This document shows positions 1 to 7,435 of a DNA stretch of 64,000 bases, in pieces (position 1 is the first letter of the stretch; the number at the start of each line of letters is the position of its first letter). The notes under the pieces are model-generated. The model saw nothing but the letters and a program-made list of their open reading frames with translations, searched no databases and was not told the DNA's origin. The position numbers were made by a program, and so were the translations under genes. This DNA comes from Hyphococcus sp. (GTDB lineage Bacteria > Pseudomonadota > Alphaproteobacteria > Caulobacterales > Parvularculaceae): positions 620,001 through 684,000 of the forward strand of contig JANQRY010000008.1 of NCBI GenBank assembly GCA_028284345.1, read 5' to 3'.

Positions 1-447
1 GGCGCGATAGCTCATCCAGCCGCCAAGGGCGTTATCGCCGATGGAGCCGACCCGCGCCGACAGGGTTGCAAACACTGCGCGCCGGTCCGGAGCGAGCAGC
101 GGCAGGAAGTGTTTTAAAAACAGCGCTCCGCCGACGGCGTTGATTTCAAAGGCGCGCAGCATCGTTGCCGGGTCGATATCGCGAAACGCTTTTTCCGGCC
201 CCGCGCCGTAGACCTCCAGCGCCCCCGCGGCGTTGATGATGAGGTCGAACGCGCCGCCCTCATTGGCGAAACGGTTGGCCGCGGCGGCCAGCGATGTCTC
301 GTCGGTGATGTCGACGCCGTCGCCGCTGCGCGACAGCGTCACGATCTTTTCGCATCGCTTATCTGCGGAAAGCGCATCGGCGAGCGCCCCGCCGATCCCG
401 CCCGATGCGCCGTAGACAAGCGCGTGATATGTCCCGCCAGGTTTCAT
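1..447 (-). CDS. SDR-family oxidoreductase, CsgA-like (partial, C-terminus cut by window edge)
   Basis: The minus-strand frame from the ATG at 445-447 runs off the left edge as 149 codons. It shows a Rossmann nucleotide-binding motif GASGGIGGAL at about residue 14, a DGVDITD strand, the NAAGALE (NAG-type) motif, and near the cut a SARVGS segment followed by YRA, which should be the start of the YxxxK active site. This order is typical of short-chain dehydrogenases resembling the Myxococcus C-signal protein CsgA. The substrate cannot be predicted. The gene lies 44 bases downstream of the patatin gene on the same strand, so the two may be co-transcribed. Confidence 0.85.
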   Translation of the reverse strand, partial: MKPGGTYHALVYGASGGIGGALADALSADKRCEKIVTLSRSGDGVDITDETSLAAAANRFANEGGAFDLIINAAGALEVYGAGPEKAFRDIDPATMLRAFEINAVGGALFLKHFLPLLAPDRRAVFATLSARVGSIGDNALGGWMSYRA

Positions 448-491
448 GGCCGCATTTCTCTGAGGTTGCAGAAGAAATACGCGCGCGCCCG

Positions 492-1427
492 CTATACAGA
501 TTGATCGCCGGCCGTTAGCGCCTCGATTTTCGGCCCCGCTGCGAGCATGACCTTGCGGCCCTCCTCGATGAATTCGTCGGCGCGGTCGAAGGCGTTGGGG
601 AGGGCGTCGCGCATATTCGGGCGCAGCAGGATGTCGGGGGCGTCAACGGCAGAGCGCGCACGGGCGAGTTGCATCTGGAAGATGTCCGCCGCCGCAAGGG
701 CGGTTTCAAAAAGATGCGGGGTCGCGGCGGCGCGCGCTTTCGCCAGATCAAACTGGCGCTTGATGGCCGCTTGCGTGTCGTCGATCAGTTTTGCCACCGC
801 GCCCGTGACGCCCGGTTCGGCCGGCGGCGCCGGTTCGATCACGGCGGGCAGGCCGGCCTTCTCGCCAAAGCGGTCTAGGGTTTTCGGGACCGCGTTGACG
901 TCGACGCTTAAAACGATGTCCGCGCCGAGGGCGCGCGCCAGGGTCACCGGCGTCGGGTTTGAGAGCGCCCCGTCGAGCAGCCAGCGATGGTCCCGGCGCA
1001 CGGCGTGAAAGACGACAGGGATGGCGCTCGAGGCGCGCACGGCCTCCAATATGGAGCCAGAGGTCATCGTCACTTCCTCGCCCGAGGCGAGGTCCGTGGC
1101 GACGGCCCCGAATTTAACCGGCAGATCCTCGATGTTCTTGTCGTATTTGGCAAAGGCCTTGAAGGCAGGCCCGACGTCGATAAGGCCGCCGCGGTGAACC
1201 TTTAAGGAAAAGCTGTCGAGCGCCGACAGGGGCGTGAGCGACCGCCCCCATTTTTCAAGATCGTCAAGGGCGCCGATCAAATGCGCGCCGCCGACCAGGG
1301 CGCCGACCGAACACCCGGCGATGACGTCCGGTTTGACGCCCAGTTCCGCAAGACCGCGCAGGACCCCCACATGGGCCCAGCCGCGCGCCGCGCCGGAACT
1401 CAACGCCAGGCCCAGCTTCTTCGTCAT
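492..1427 (-). CDS. Patatin-like phospholipase (RssA-type)
   Basis: This 311-residue protein begins with the patatin oxyanion motif (SSGAARGWAHVG, residues 10-21). It has the nucleophile elbow GCSVGA with Ser40 and the partner aspartate Asp152 in LLDGALSNPTPV, so the Ser-Asp catalytic dyad is intact. There is no signal peptide, so it is probably a cytoplasmic or membrane-associated lipid acyl hydrolase. It is divergent from flgB across about 107 bases and is followed by the SDR gene. The physiological substrate is unknown. Confidence 0.9.
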   Translation of the reverse strand: MTKKLGLALSSGAARGWAHVGVLRGLAELGVKPDVIAGCSVGALVGGAHLIGALDDLEKWGRSLTPLSALDSFSLKVHRGGLIDVGPAFKAFAKYDKNIEDLPVKFGAVATDLASGEEVTMTSGSILEAVRASSAIPVVFHAVRRDHRWLLDGALSNPTPVTLARALGADIVLSVDVNAVPKTLDRFGEKAGLPAVIEPAPPAEPGVTGAVAKLIDDTQAAIKRQFDLAKARAAATPHLFETALAAADIFQMQLARARSAVDAPDILLRPNMRDALPNAFDRADEFIEEGRKVMLAAGPKIEALTAGDQSV

Positions 1428-1481
1428 CGCTTGCTCCGTGTAAGGATTTGTTAATCATTCGCCGCACGCGGCCTCAAACCG

Positions 1482-1497
1482 TCAACGCGCGCTTAAC
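1482..1497 (+). promoter_or_regulatory. Candidate CtrA box upstream of flgB
   Basis: TCAA, seven bases, then TTAAC: one mismatch from the CtrA full site TTAA-N7-TTAA. It ends 37 bases before the flgB ATG, inside the patatin/flgB divergent region. CtrA control of flagellar basal-body genes is established in Caulobacter. Its use here is inferred. Confidence 0.5.
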
Positions 1498-1534
1498 CAT
1501 AAAGGGAGAAAATGCCCGCCCGAAAGGCCCTGAC

Positions 1535-1927
1535 ATGGATTTAACGAAACTGCCGCTGCTGGCCGGTCTTGCGCAACGCCTTGATTTTCTGGGCGCGCGG
1601 ACATCCGTGATCGCGGAAAACATCGCCAATGCGGATACGCCGGGCTACGCCGCCCGCGACCTCGAAAAGCCCCATTTCGGGGAAATGACAAAGGCGGCGG
1701 CGCTGCGGGTTTCCGATCCGAAACATATTGCGGCCCCGGCGAGCACAAGCGCGACGTCCTATCGGGTCGTTTCGGCCCCGGACGGGGAGGCCTCGCTCAC
1801 CGGCAATGAGGTGAGCCTCGAGACCCAGGCCATGAAGCTTTCGGAGACGCGTCAGGACTATGCGCTGGCCGCAAGCCTCTACCGCAAGGGCCTCGCCATG
1901 CTGCGGCTTGCCGCCAGAGGACAGTAG
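1535..1927 (+). CDS. flgB: Flagellar basal-body rod protein FlgB
   Basis: A 130-residue proximal rod protein. The N-terminal segment contains the rod/hook signature VIAENIANADTPGYAARD and the C-terminal helix carries the usual ETQAMKLSETRQDYALAASLY pattern. An upstream in-frame codon at 1448 would add 29 residues of non-conserved sequence. The ATG at 1535 gives the normal FlgB N-terminus (MDLTKLPLLAGL) and has a purine-rich stretch just before it, so I chose it. FlgB assembles on the MS ring with FliE, FlgC, FlgF and FlgG. It is the first gene of flgB-flgC-fliE. Confidence 0.97.
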   Translation: MDLTKLPLLAGLAQRLDFLGARTSVIAENIANADTPGYAARDLEKPHFGEMTKAAALRVSDPKHIAAPASTSATSYRVVSAPDGEASLTGNEVSLETQAMKLSETRQDYALAASLYRKGLAMLRLAARGQ

Positions 1928-1950
1928 AGCGGGGCAATAAGGACTGACCG

Positions 1951-2361
1951 ATGGACGACATCAACACCGCCATGCAGATCGCCGCCTCGGGCCTTCGCGC
2001 CCAATCCGCGCGCATTCGCATCACGGCGGAGAACATCGCCAACGCCAATTCCACCGCCGAGGCGCCGGGGCTCGACCCCTATCGCCGACAGGTGCCGGTC
2101 TTCACCAGCTATCTCGATCACGCGCTCGGCGCGGAAGTCGTGAAGATGACGCGCGTCACGCTTGACCCGTCGGCGTTCACCTTGCGCTTCGATCCGAGCC
2201 ATCCGGTCGCCGATGAAAACGGCTATATCGCGCTCCCCAACGTCAACCCGCTGGTGGAGATGATGGATCTGCGCGAGGCGCAGCGTTCTTATGAGGCCGG
2301 TCTCGGCGCCCTCGACACGATGCGGTCCATGGCCGCCTCGACATTGCGCATTCTGGAGTAG
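1951..2361 (+). CDS. flgC: Flagellar basal-body rod protein FlgC
   Basis: A 136-residue rod protein, the usual family length. The N-terminal [17 protein letters not shown] is the rod-protein signature with the FlgC-type extension, and [10 protein letters not shown] and the C-terminal [20 protein letters not shown] are typical FlgC segments. It starts 23 bases after flgB and ends 4 bases before fliE, so the three are almost certainly one transcript. It is exported through the flagellar type III apparatus to build the rod. Confidence 0.98.
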   Translation: MDDINTAMQIAASGLRAQSARIRITAENIANANSTAEAPGLDPYRRQVPVFTSYLDHALGAEVVKMTRVTLDPSAFTLRFDPSHPVADENGYIALPNVNPLVEMMDLREAQRSYEAGLGALDTMRSMAASTLRILE

Positions 2362-2365
2362 GCTG

Positions 2366-2677
2366 ATGGCGATTGATGCAACCCGGGCCGCCGAAATTTA
2401 CGCCGCCGTTGCGAAAGCCGCGGCCAATGCACCGCATACGGAAGAAGCCGCGGCGAGCGCGCCGAACTTCGCCGAGCTGGTGCAAACCGCCGTAAAAGGG
2501 GCGAGCGACAGCTTGAAAGCCGGGGAAGCCGCTGCGGCTGAGGTCGCCGCCGGCGAGGCCTCGCTCGTCGATGTGGTGACGGCCGTTTCCGCGGCCGAAG
2601 TGACGCTGGAAACCGCAATTGCCGTCAGAAACCGTGTCATTGAGGCCTATCAGGACATCCTGCGGATGCCGATTTAA
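2366..2677 (+). CDS. fliE: Flagellar hook-basal body complex protein FliE
   Basis: Starting at the ATG at 2366 it encodes 103 residues, matching FliE. The frame is open upstream inside flgC, but that part is not FliE-like. The C-terminal half ([20 protein letters not shown] then [15 protein letters not shown]) is the conserved FliE region that packs at the MS-ring/rod junction. The N-terminal half is alanine-rich. Overlapping promoter space with flgC and 4-base spacing indicate translational coupling. Confidence 0.96.
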   Translation: MAIDATRAAEIYAAVAKAAANAPHTEEAAASAPNFAELVQTAVKGASDSLKAGEAAAAEVAAGEASLVDVVTAVSAAEVTLETAIAVRNRVIEAYQDILRMPI

Positions 2678-2737
2678 GGTAGGTTTCATCGGCCCCCTCT
2701 CGGTCTATAATCCTCCCTTTACCGGGGAGGATGTCAG

Positions 2738-3178
2738 ATGAAACAACTCTCAGTAATCGCAGCGCCCGTGTTGCTCATCGCCTGTAGCGCCGACGGCGAG
2801 GGCGCGCCGGGCGAAGGAACGCCCATCAACAAGCCGGCCATGGCGGACTGTCCCGTGATCGACAGCCGCGACTGGACGGCTTGGGTCGACGCAGAGCCCG
2901 GCCCTGATGCGCCGACGCTGCATATTCGCGGGACCGTGGAGCTGCCGACGCCCGGTTACGACTATGCGTGGCGCGTCGGGCTCGCCGACCGCGCCCTGCC
3001 GCCGGGTCAGCACATGCATCTCGATTTCACCGCGCCGGACGGCATGGTCGCGCAGGTTATCACGTCTGTCGATGTCGCCTATGAAGGGGACGCAACGTTT
3101 GCGGAATACCGCATGATCCGCGTCAAATGCGGCGACAAGGCGCTGGCGGAAATCACCGACGTGCCGGTGGCGCGGTAG
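2738..3178 (+). CDS. Small putative lipoprotein
   Basis: A 146-residue protein with a signal peptide and the lipobox LIAC (cysteine about residue 17), preceded by a strong ribosome binding site (GGGGAGGAT). The mature part has two further cysteines (DCPVIDSRDW and IRVKCGDK) that could form a disulfide, and a central beta-rich segment. I do not recognise the family. It lies 60 bases after fliE on the same strand and before the repeat pair that separates it from fliQ, so a flagellar role is possible but not shown. Confidence 0.75.
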   Translation: MKQLSVIAAPVLLIACSADGEGAPGEGTPINKPAMADCPVIDSRDWTAWVDAEPGPDAPTLHIRGTVELPTPGYDYAWRVGLADRALPPGQHMHLDFTAPDGMVAQVITSVDVAYEGDATFAEYRMIRVKCGDKALAEITDVPVAR

Positions 3179-3193
3179 GCGCAGGGGCTCCTT

Positions 3194-3340
3194 ACCTCCC
3201 CCTTGAGGGGAGGTGGAAATTCGCTTGCGAATTTCGGGTGGGGGGTAACCTCGCGTCATGTTGCGCTGGTAAAAACCTCGGGAACCGAACCCCCTCCCGA
3301 AAGCGCTGTCGCGCTTTCGACCTCCCCTCAAGGGGGAGGT
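3194..3340. repeat. Inverted pair of palindromic intergenic elements
   Basis: Two roughly 50-base copies (3194-3246 and 3290-3340) lie in opposite orientation about 43 bases apart. Each has an outer hairpin made from ACCTCCCCCTTGAGGGGAGG and an inner hairpin. The inner hairpin differs between copies (GAAATTCGCTTGCGAATTTC versus a GAAAGCG/CGCTTTC stem) but remains self-complementary in both. The layout resembles a REP/BIME-type element. It sits between the lipoprotein gene and the fliQ promoter. Confidence 0.85.
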
Positions 3341-3353
3341 GAAAACACGTCCT

Positions 3354-3369
3354 TTAACCCGCCCTTAAC
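3354..3369 (+). promoter_or_regulatory. Candidate CtrA box upstream of fliQ
   Basis: A perfect TTAA-N7-TTAAC match (spacer CCCGCCC) ending 66 bases before the fliQ ATG at 3436. Another TTTTAACC lies at about 3385-3392. CtrA activation of the fliQR operon is known in Caulobacter. Here the match is seen and the regulation is inferred. Confidence 0.65.
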
Positions 3370-3435
3370 CCAATCCTCACGGGGTTTTAACCACGCGCCC
3401 GGCAATATCTGCCCAGTTTGGGAGCCGGGTCCGAC

Positions 3436-3711
3436 ATGGGCGCAGAGATACTGGAAATTGCGCGCGAAGCCTTCTGGGTAACGCTGCTGGTCGCCGGGCC
3501 CGCCATGCTGGCGGGGCTGGTCGTCGGTCTCGCCATTGCGCTTCTTCAGGCCCTGACCCAGGTGCAGGAACTGACCCTCGTTTTCGTGCCGCGCATCGTT
3601 GTGATGTTCATCGTCATCGCCATTTGCCTGCCCTTCATGGGCGGCGCGCTGGGGCGGTTTGCGATTGAGCTTTACGGGCGCATCGCCGCGGGCGGCGTCG
3701 GCGCGGGATAG
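3436..3711 (+). CDS. fliQ: Flagellar biosynthesis protein FliQ
   Basis: A 91-residue protein with two hydrophobic hairpin segments (about residues 12-34 and 48-70) and the FliQ signature in between (ALLQALTQVQELTLVFVPRI). The frame opens at a TTG at 3418. I prefer the ATG at 3436, with GGAG 11 bases upstream, which gives the family length. FliQ forms part of the FliPQR export gate in the inner membrane. Gene order fliQ-fliR-flhB follows with 7- and 4-base spacings. Confidence 0.97.
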   Translation: MGAEILEIAREAFWVTLLVAGPAMLAGLVVGLAIALLQALTQVQELTLVFVPRIVVMFIVIAICLPFMGGALGRFAIELYGRIAAGGVGAG

Positions 3712-3718
3712 CGCGCCC

Positions 3719-4489
3719 ATGACCTTCAACCTCACCGCCCTTCCCGTCGACGCCTTCATCATCTTCGCCGTGTTCGCCCGGGTCGGCGCGCTGTTCATGA
3801 CGGCGCCGGCGCTCGGCGATTTCACGCTGTCCCCGCGCATTCGCCTCGCTGCGGCGCTCGCCGTCACCGCCGCGCTGGCGCCGGTGGCCGCGCCCATGTT
3901 TCCCGACTGGGCGCGCTCGGGAAGCGTCGGCCCCATGGCGGCCCTCATTATCGGCGAGGTTCTCGCCGGCGTGTTTCTCGGTCTTGCGGCGCGGATCGTT
4001 ATGGCGGCGCTTAACGTCGCCGGACAGATCATCGCCTTTCAGATGGGCCTGTCGCTCGCCCAGATTTTCGATCCGACGCAGGAATTGCAGGGCGCCATTA
4101 TCGGCGGCTTTCTCGCCGTTCTCGGCACGACGATGATCTTCGCCACGGACCTCCATCACATGTTGCTGGCGGCCCTTGGGGATTCCTACACGCTGATGCG
4201 CCCCGGCGCGCTGCCGAATTTCGGCGACATGTCGACTGTCATGGTCGACACGCTGTCACAATCCTTCTCGCTGGGCTTGCGCCTTGCCGCGCCTTTCGTC
4301 CTGTTCGGCATCGTCTTCTACGTGGGCGCCGGCGTGCTCAACCGGCTGATGCCCCAGGCGCAGGTTTTCTTCATGCTGATGCCGGCGAATATCGTGCTGG
4401 GCATTGTGCTCCTGATGCTGACGACCGGCCTCGTCATGACGCTGTTCCTCGAACGGTTCGAAGCCCACCTCGCGCAGTTTCTGAAGTAA
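3719..4489 (+). CDS. fliR: Flagellar biosynthesis protein FliR
   Basis: A 256-residue, six-segment membrane protein with the typical FliR start (NLTALPVDAFIIFAVFARVG), central AFQMGLSLAQIFDPTQELQG and C-terminal LMLTTGLVMTLFLERFE. The open frame begins earlier at 3659 inside fliQ. The ATG at 3719, 7 bases after the fliQ stop, gives the normal length. FliR is the outermost subunit of the FliPQR export gate and contacts FlhB, encoded 4 bases downstream. Confidence 0.97.
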   Translation: MTFNLTALPVDAFIIFAVFARVGALFMTAPALGDFTLSPRIRLAAALAVTAALAPVAAPMFPDWARSGSVGPMAALIIGEVLAGVFLGLAARIVMAALNVAGQIIAFQMGLSLAQIFDPTQELQGAIIGGFLAVLGTTMIFATDLHHMLLAALGDSYTLMRPGALPNFGDMSTVMVDTLSQSFSLGLRLAAPFVLFGIVFYVGAGVLNRLMPQAQVFFMLMPANIVLGIVLLMLTTGLVMTLFLERFEAHLAQFLK

Positions 4490-4493
4490 CGCC

Positions 4494-5573
4494 ATGGCTG
4501 AGCAACAGGACAATGCACAGCGTACGGAGGAGCCGACCCCGAAGCGGCTCGCCGACGCGCGCAAGAAAGGTGACGCGCCGAAAAGCCAGGAGGCGATCGC
4601 CGCGGCCATGCTCGCCGCCGGCGCGCTGGCGCTTGCCCTGTTCGGCGGCCCGGCGGCGAAAGACGTGATGGCGGCGGGTGCCTCGTTTCTGGATCATCCG
4701 CACCAGTTTCTCGCCGACGGTGCGTCGCTGCAGCGGTTGTGGGCCGCGGTCGCCTGGCGTCTCGCGGCGGCCCTCGGCCTCATCGGCGCAATGGTTTTCG
4801 CTATCGCTATTCTCGCCAATGTGGGACAGGCGCGGCCCGTCTTCACTGCAAGCCGCATCAAGCCGGAACTGTCGAAAATCTCGCCCATGGCCGGCTTCAA
4901 GCGGATATTCGGGCCCTCGGGGCTTTTCAATTTCGCCAAGGGCGTCGGCAAGCTGGCGATTGTCGGCGCGCTCCTCTTCTTCGCCCTGTGGCCGGAGCGG
5001 GATTTGCTCGCCGCGTCCCTCGCTGCCGATGCGAAAACGCTCCTGATCCTGGTGAAAGACCTGTCGCTGCGCCTGATCGGTCTTGCGGTCGTCGCCATGA
5101 TCGTCATCGCCGCGTTCGACTACGCGTTTCAGCGCCACACTTGGAAACAGCGCCTCAGGATGACCCGGGACGAAGTGCGCCGGGAGCTGAAAGAAACCGA
5201 AGGCGATCCGCAGGTCAAAGGCCGGTTGCGCCAGATGCGCGAAAGCCGGATGCGCAAGCGCATGCTTGCGGCGGTCAAGGACTCAACCGTCCTCATTATG
5301 AACCCGACCCACTACGCCGTGGCGCTTGGCTATGAGATGGGGTCGGAAACGGCGCCGGTCTGTCTCGCCAAGGGCGTCGACGATCTTGCGCTGCGCATGC
5401 GAGAGACGGCGGAAGAGCACAGCGTGCCAGTTGTTGAAAACCCGCCGCTCGCCCGCGCGCTCTACGCGTCGGCGGAAGTGGACGAGGAAATCCCCCTCGA
5501 TCATTTTGAGGCGGTGGCCAAGATTATCGGCTTTATTATGACGAAGGCCAGCCTGGGGTCATCCCGGGGCTGA
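4494..5573 (+). CDS. flhB: Flagellar biosynthesis protein FlhB
   Basis: 359 residues, the normal length. It has the FlhB N-terminus (AQRTEEPTPKRLADARKKG), four hydrophobic segments between about residues 30 and 220, the linker MTRDEVRRELKETEGDPQVK, and the autocleavage site NPTH at residues 270-273 (codons 5301-5312). The cytosolic half then continues with the CLAKGVDDLALRMRE and NPPLARALY motifs. FlhB switches export from rod/hook to filament substrates. The last few codons and the stop lie inside a palindromic repeat (5558-5680), so the C-terminal tail GSSRG is repeat-encoded. Confidence 0.98.
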   Translation: MAEQQDNAQRTEEPTPKRLADARKKGDAPKSQEAIAAAMLAAGALALALFGGPAAKDVMAAGASFLDHPHQFLADGASLQRLWAAVAWRLAAALGLIGAMVFAIAILANVGQARPVFTASRIKPELSKISPMAGFKRIFGPSGLFNFAKGVGKLAIVGALLFFALWPERDLLAASLAADAKTLLILVKDLSLRLIGLAVVAMIVIAAFDYAFQRHTWKQRLRMTRDEVRRELKETEGDPQVKGRLRQMRESRMRKRMLAAVKDSTVLIMNPTHYAVALGYEMGSETAPVCLAKGVDDLALRMRETAEEHSVPVVENPPLARALYASAEVDEEIPLDHFEAVAKIIGFIMTKASLGSSRG

Positions 5574-5680
5574 CGAAGTCAGAACCCGGGATCCATGGCG
5601 CCAAGTCTCGGCAGTTTGGAAGGGTTGAAAAGTTGCACCATGGATTCCGGGTTCGCGACGTTGTCGCGCCCCGGAATGAC
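5558..5680. repeat. Palindromic intergenic repeat overlapping the flhB stop
   Basis: GTCATCCCGGGGCTGACG...AACCCGGGATCCATGG on the left and CACCATGGATTCCGGGTTCG...CCCCGGAATGAC on the right form a large imperfect inverted repeat with internal hairpins. The outer arms (GTCATCCCGG/CCGGAATGAC) match those of two other loci in the window (11061-11098 and 16581-16675), defining a dispersed REP-like family. It may also act as a terminator between convergent flhB and the barrel gene. Confidence 0.8.
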
Positions 5681-5690
5681 CGGCGCAGCG

Positions 5691-6782
5691 CTAAAAAGCC
5701 TTCTGCCACCCCACTGTCAGGGTCAAATCCGTTTCAAGCTGCGGGCCGTTGAGCTTGCGGTAAAGGGGTTTGCCGACTTCGATGGCGAGGCGGTGGCCTT
5801 TCAGAAGGCCCTCCTGTCCCGCGAGATTGATCCCGACAAGAGCCTCGATCACTTCGCCGCCGTGGTTTTCCGGATCCGCCGTCTGCACCGGCGCGGCGAT
5901 CATCGGGTCTCGCCCGTCGATCTCGCCAATGGTCGCGCCGCGCAGGCGCGCGGAAACGGAAATCCATGGGGCCGGTTCATAGGCCGCCCAGGCGGTCGCT
6001 TCGTATTTGTCGCCGAAGGCGTAGCCGGCGTCGTTGCGCTCAAGGCGGATAACGCCGGAGACCTGACCGCCAATGCTTGCTTTGCCGATGCGCGTGCGCG
6101 CCGTCGCCGACGGTTTGAGATCGAACGTGCCGGAGCCGAGCTGCATCGGATAGGGCAGGCGCGGCGACGGCGTAGTTCCCATGGGCGTCAGGATCTGGTC
6201 GTGCTCGCCGATGGAGCCCGTGGGAATGGAAAGGCCAAGCGCGATATTGATCTGGCGATGCTCGTATGAGCCGTCGTCGAGGCCGACAATGGCGGCAAGC
6301 GTGGTATCGCCGAAGCCCGCCGTCTCCGTGGTGAAGCCGCCGAGGCGCGTTGTCCCGGCCGGCCCCTGAAAGGTGACGTGGTCCATCTCCTGGGTCATGT
6401 ACATGCCCATAGCCATGAGCGTGATGCGGTCGGTGAGGCCGTACATGACGCCGGCCATGTGCATCTTCATGGTCATGTCGGTGGGAACGACGCGCAGGGT
6501 CGGCGGCGGCGCGAACGGGTTGGGCGCCGTTGTGACAATATCTTCCGGACTCAGACGATCGGTCCCGTCGCGGTTGCCGGCCATATCCATAAAGCCGAAA
6601 CGATAGGAGGTCATCCATTCGCCTTGCTTGTGGCGATGGTCGGCCATGACGCCGATGGGCGCGTGATCGGTTGCGTAGGTAACATTGCCGCCGTCGCCGT
6701 CATGGGCGTTGGCGGGCGCGAATACAGGCAGGCACAATAGGGCAAAAAGCGCCGCTCGGGGCGCTGCGGACAGGGGTTTCAT
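5691..6782 (-). CDS. Putative outer-membrane beta-barrel protein, Met/His-rich
   Basis: A 363-residue protein with a clear signal peptide (cleavage after FAPANA, about residue 26), alternating beta strands and a C-terminal aromatic residue (VGWQKAF), all typical of outer-membrane barrels. Residues about 30-60 and 100-135 are rich in His and Met (for example DMTMKMHMAG and MAMGMYMTQEMDHV). It follows a DUF2946 gene in the same direction after 61 bases. The resemblance is to barrels annotated as transporters in metal-related loci. A role with copper or another soft metal is an inference from composition and neighbour. Confidence 0.75.
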   Translation of the reverse strand: MKPLSAAPRAALFALLCLPVFAPANAHDGDGGNVTYATDHAPIGVMADHRHKQGEWMTSYRFGFMDMAGNRDGTDRLSPEDIVTTAPNPFAPPPTLRVVPTDMTMKMHMAGVMYGLTDRITLMAMGMYMTQEMDHVTFQGPAGTTRLGGFTTETAGFGDTTLAAIVGLDDGSYEHRQINIALGLSIPTGSIGEHDQILTPMGTTPSPRLPYPMQLGSGTFDLKPSATARTRIGKASIGGQVSGVIRLERNDAGYAFGDKYEATAWAAYEPAPWISVSARLRGATIGEIDGRDPMIAAPVQTADPENHGGEVIEALVGINLAGQEGLLKGHRLAIEVGKPLYRKLNGPQLETDLTLTVGWQKAF

Positions 6783-6843
6783 GAAAATCTCTCAAAGCAA
6801 TAGGCGCATCGGGACGGCCCCGATGCGGGGGAAGGCGACGAAA

Positions 6844-7257
6844 CTAGATTGCGGTGAGAGAGATCGGCGGCGCGCGTAAGCCCAGCGGCGGTCCGTGTAC
6901 GGAAGAGTGGGCATTGTCGCGCGCTTTCGCGGGCTCGCGGCGGGCGTCGGCGAATGCAATCGCCAGCGCAAGCTGCGGGCCGGGCGCCAGGGCGCAGGTG
7001 GAGACAACGCAGGCGCCGCAATGGCCCTTGGCGCCGGTTTCCTCCGTCTCCCCGGAGACGTCTTCCCCGGCGAGGCGGAGCATGTCCTCAAGCGCGGCTT
7101 TCGCCTCGGGCGATACCTTGCCGGTCGGCGCGCAGATCAGGGACGCGATGTCGAAGGTCGCCGGCGCTGCGGCGGTCGCAATGGGCAGCAGCACATGGGC
7201 GGCCAGCCCCGCGACAAGCGCGAGCTTTTTCAGAACATATAGCGACGGCGCGGTCAT
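6844..7257 (-). CDS. DUF2946-like small secreted/membrane protein
   Basis: From the ATG at 7255-7257 it encodes 137 residues. The N-terminal hydrophobic segment (about residues 10-32) is followed by a Cys-containing stretch (HCGACVVSTC, about residues 92-101) and a C-terminal GPPLGLRAPPI, the layout of DUF2946 proteins. The open frame extends to 7314, but the extra residues are charged and unlike a signal sequence. It is paired with the Met/His-rich barrel. Family members are often found next to TonB or copper genes. The biochemical role is unknown. Confidence 0.65.
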   Translation of the reverse strand: MTAPSLYVLKKLALVAGLAAHVLLPIATAAAPATFDIASLICAPTGKVSPEAKAALEDMLRLAGEDVSGETEETGAKGHCGACVVSTCALAPGPQLALAIAFADARREPAKARDNAHSSVHGPPLGLRAPPISLTAI

Positions 7258-7435
7258 GACGGTGCGACTAGCGCATCCGGCGCGCCGTCCGTCAAGACGC
7301 GGGCCCTTGCGCATATCGTCGCCGTTCCTTGCGGAAAACTAACCCGGCGGGGGGCCTGGAACCGGTAGTCTCGGCCTCCGAGTCGCCCCATAGTCGCCGG
7401 TCGGAATCAGCTTTAGCTATCGCGAGAGAATCCCC

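Noticed and set aside
3179-3435. The palindromic pair as an insertion sequence remnant
   Set aside because: No transposase reading frame or target duplication is visible; it fits a REP/BIME element better.
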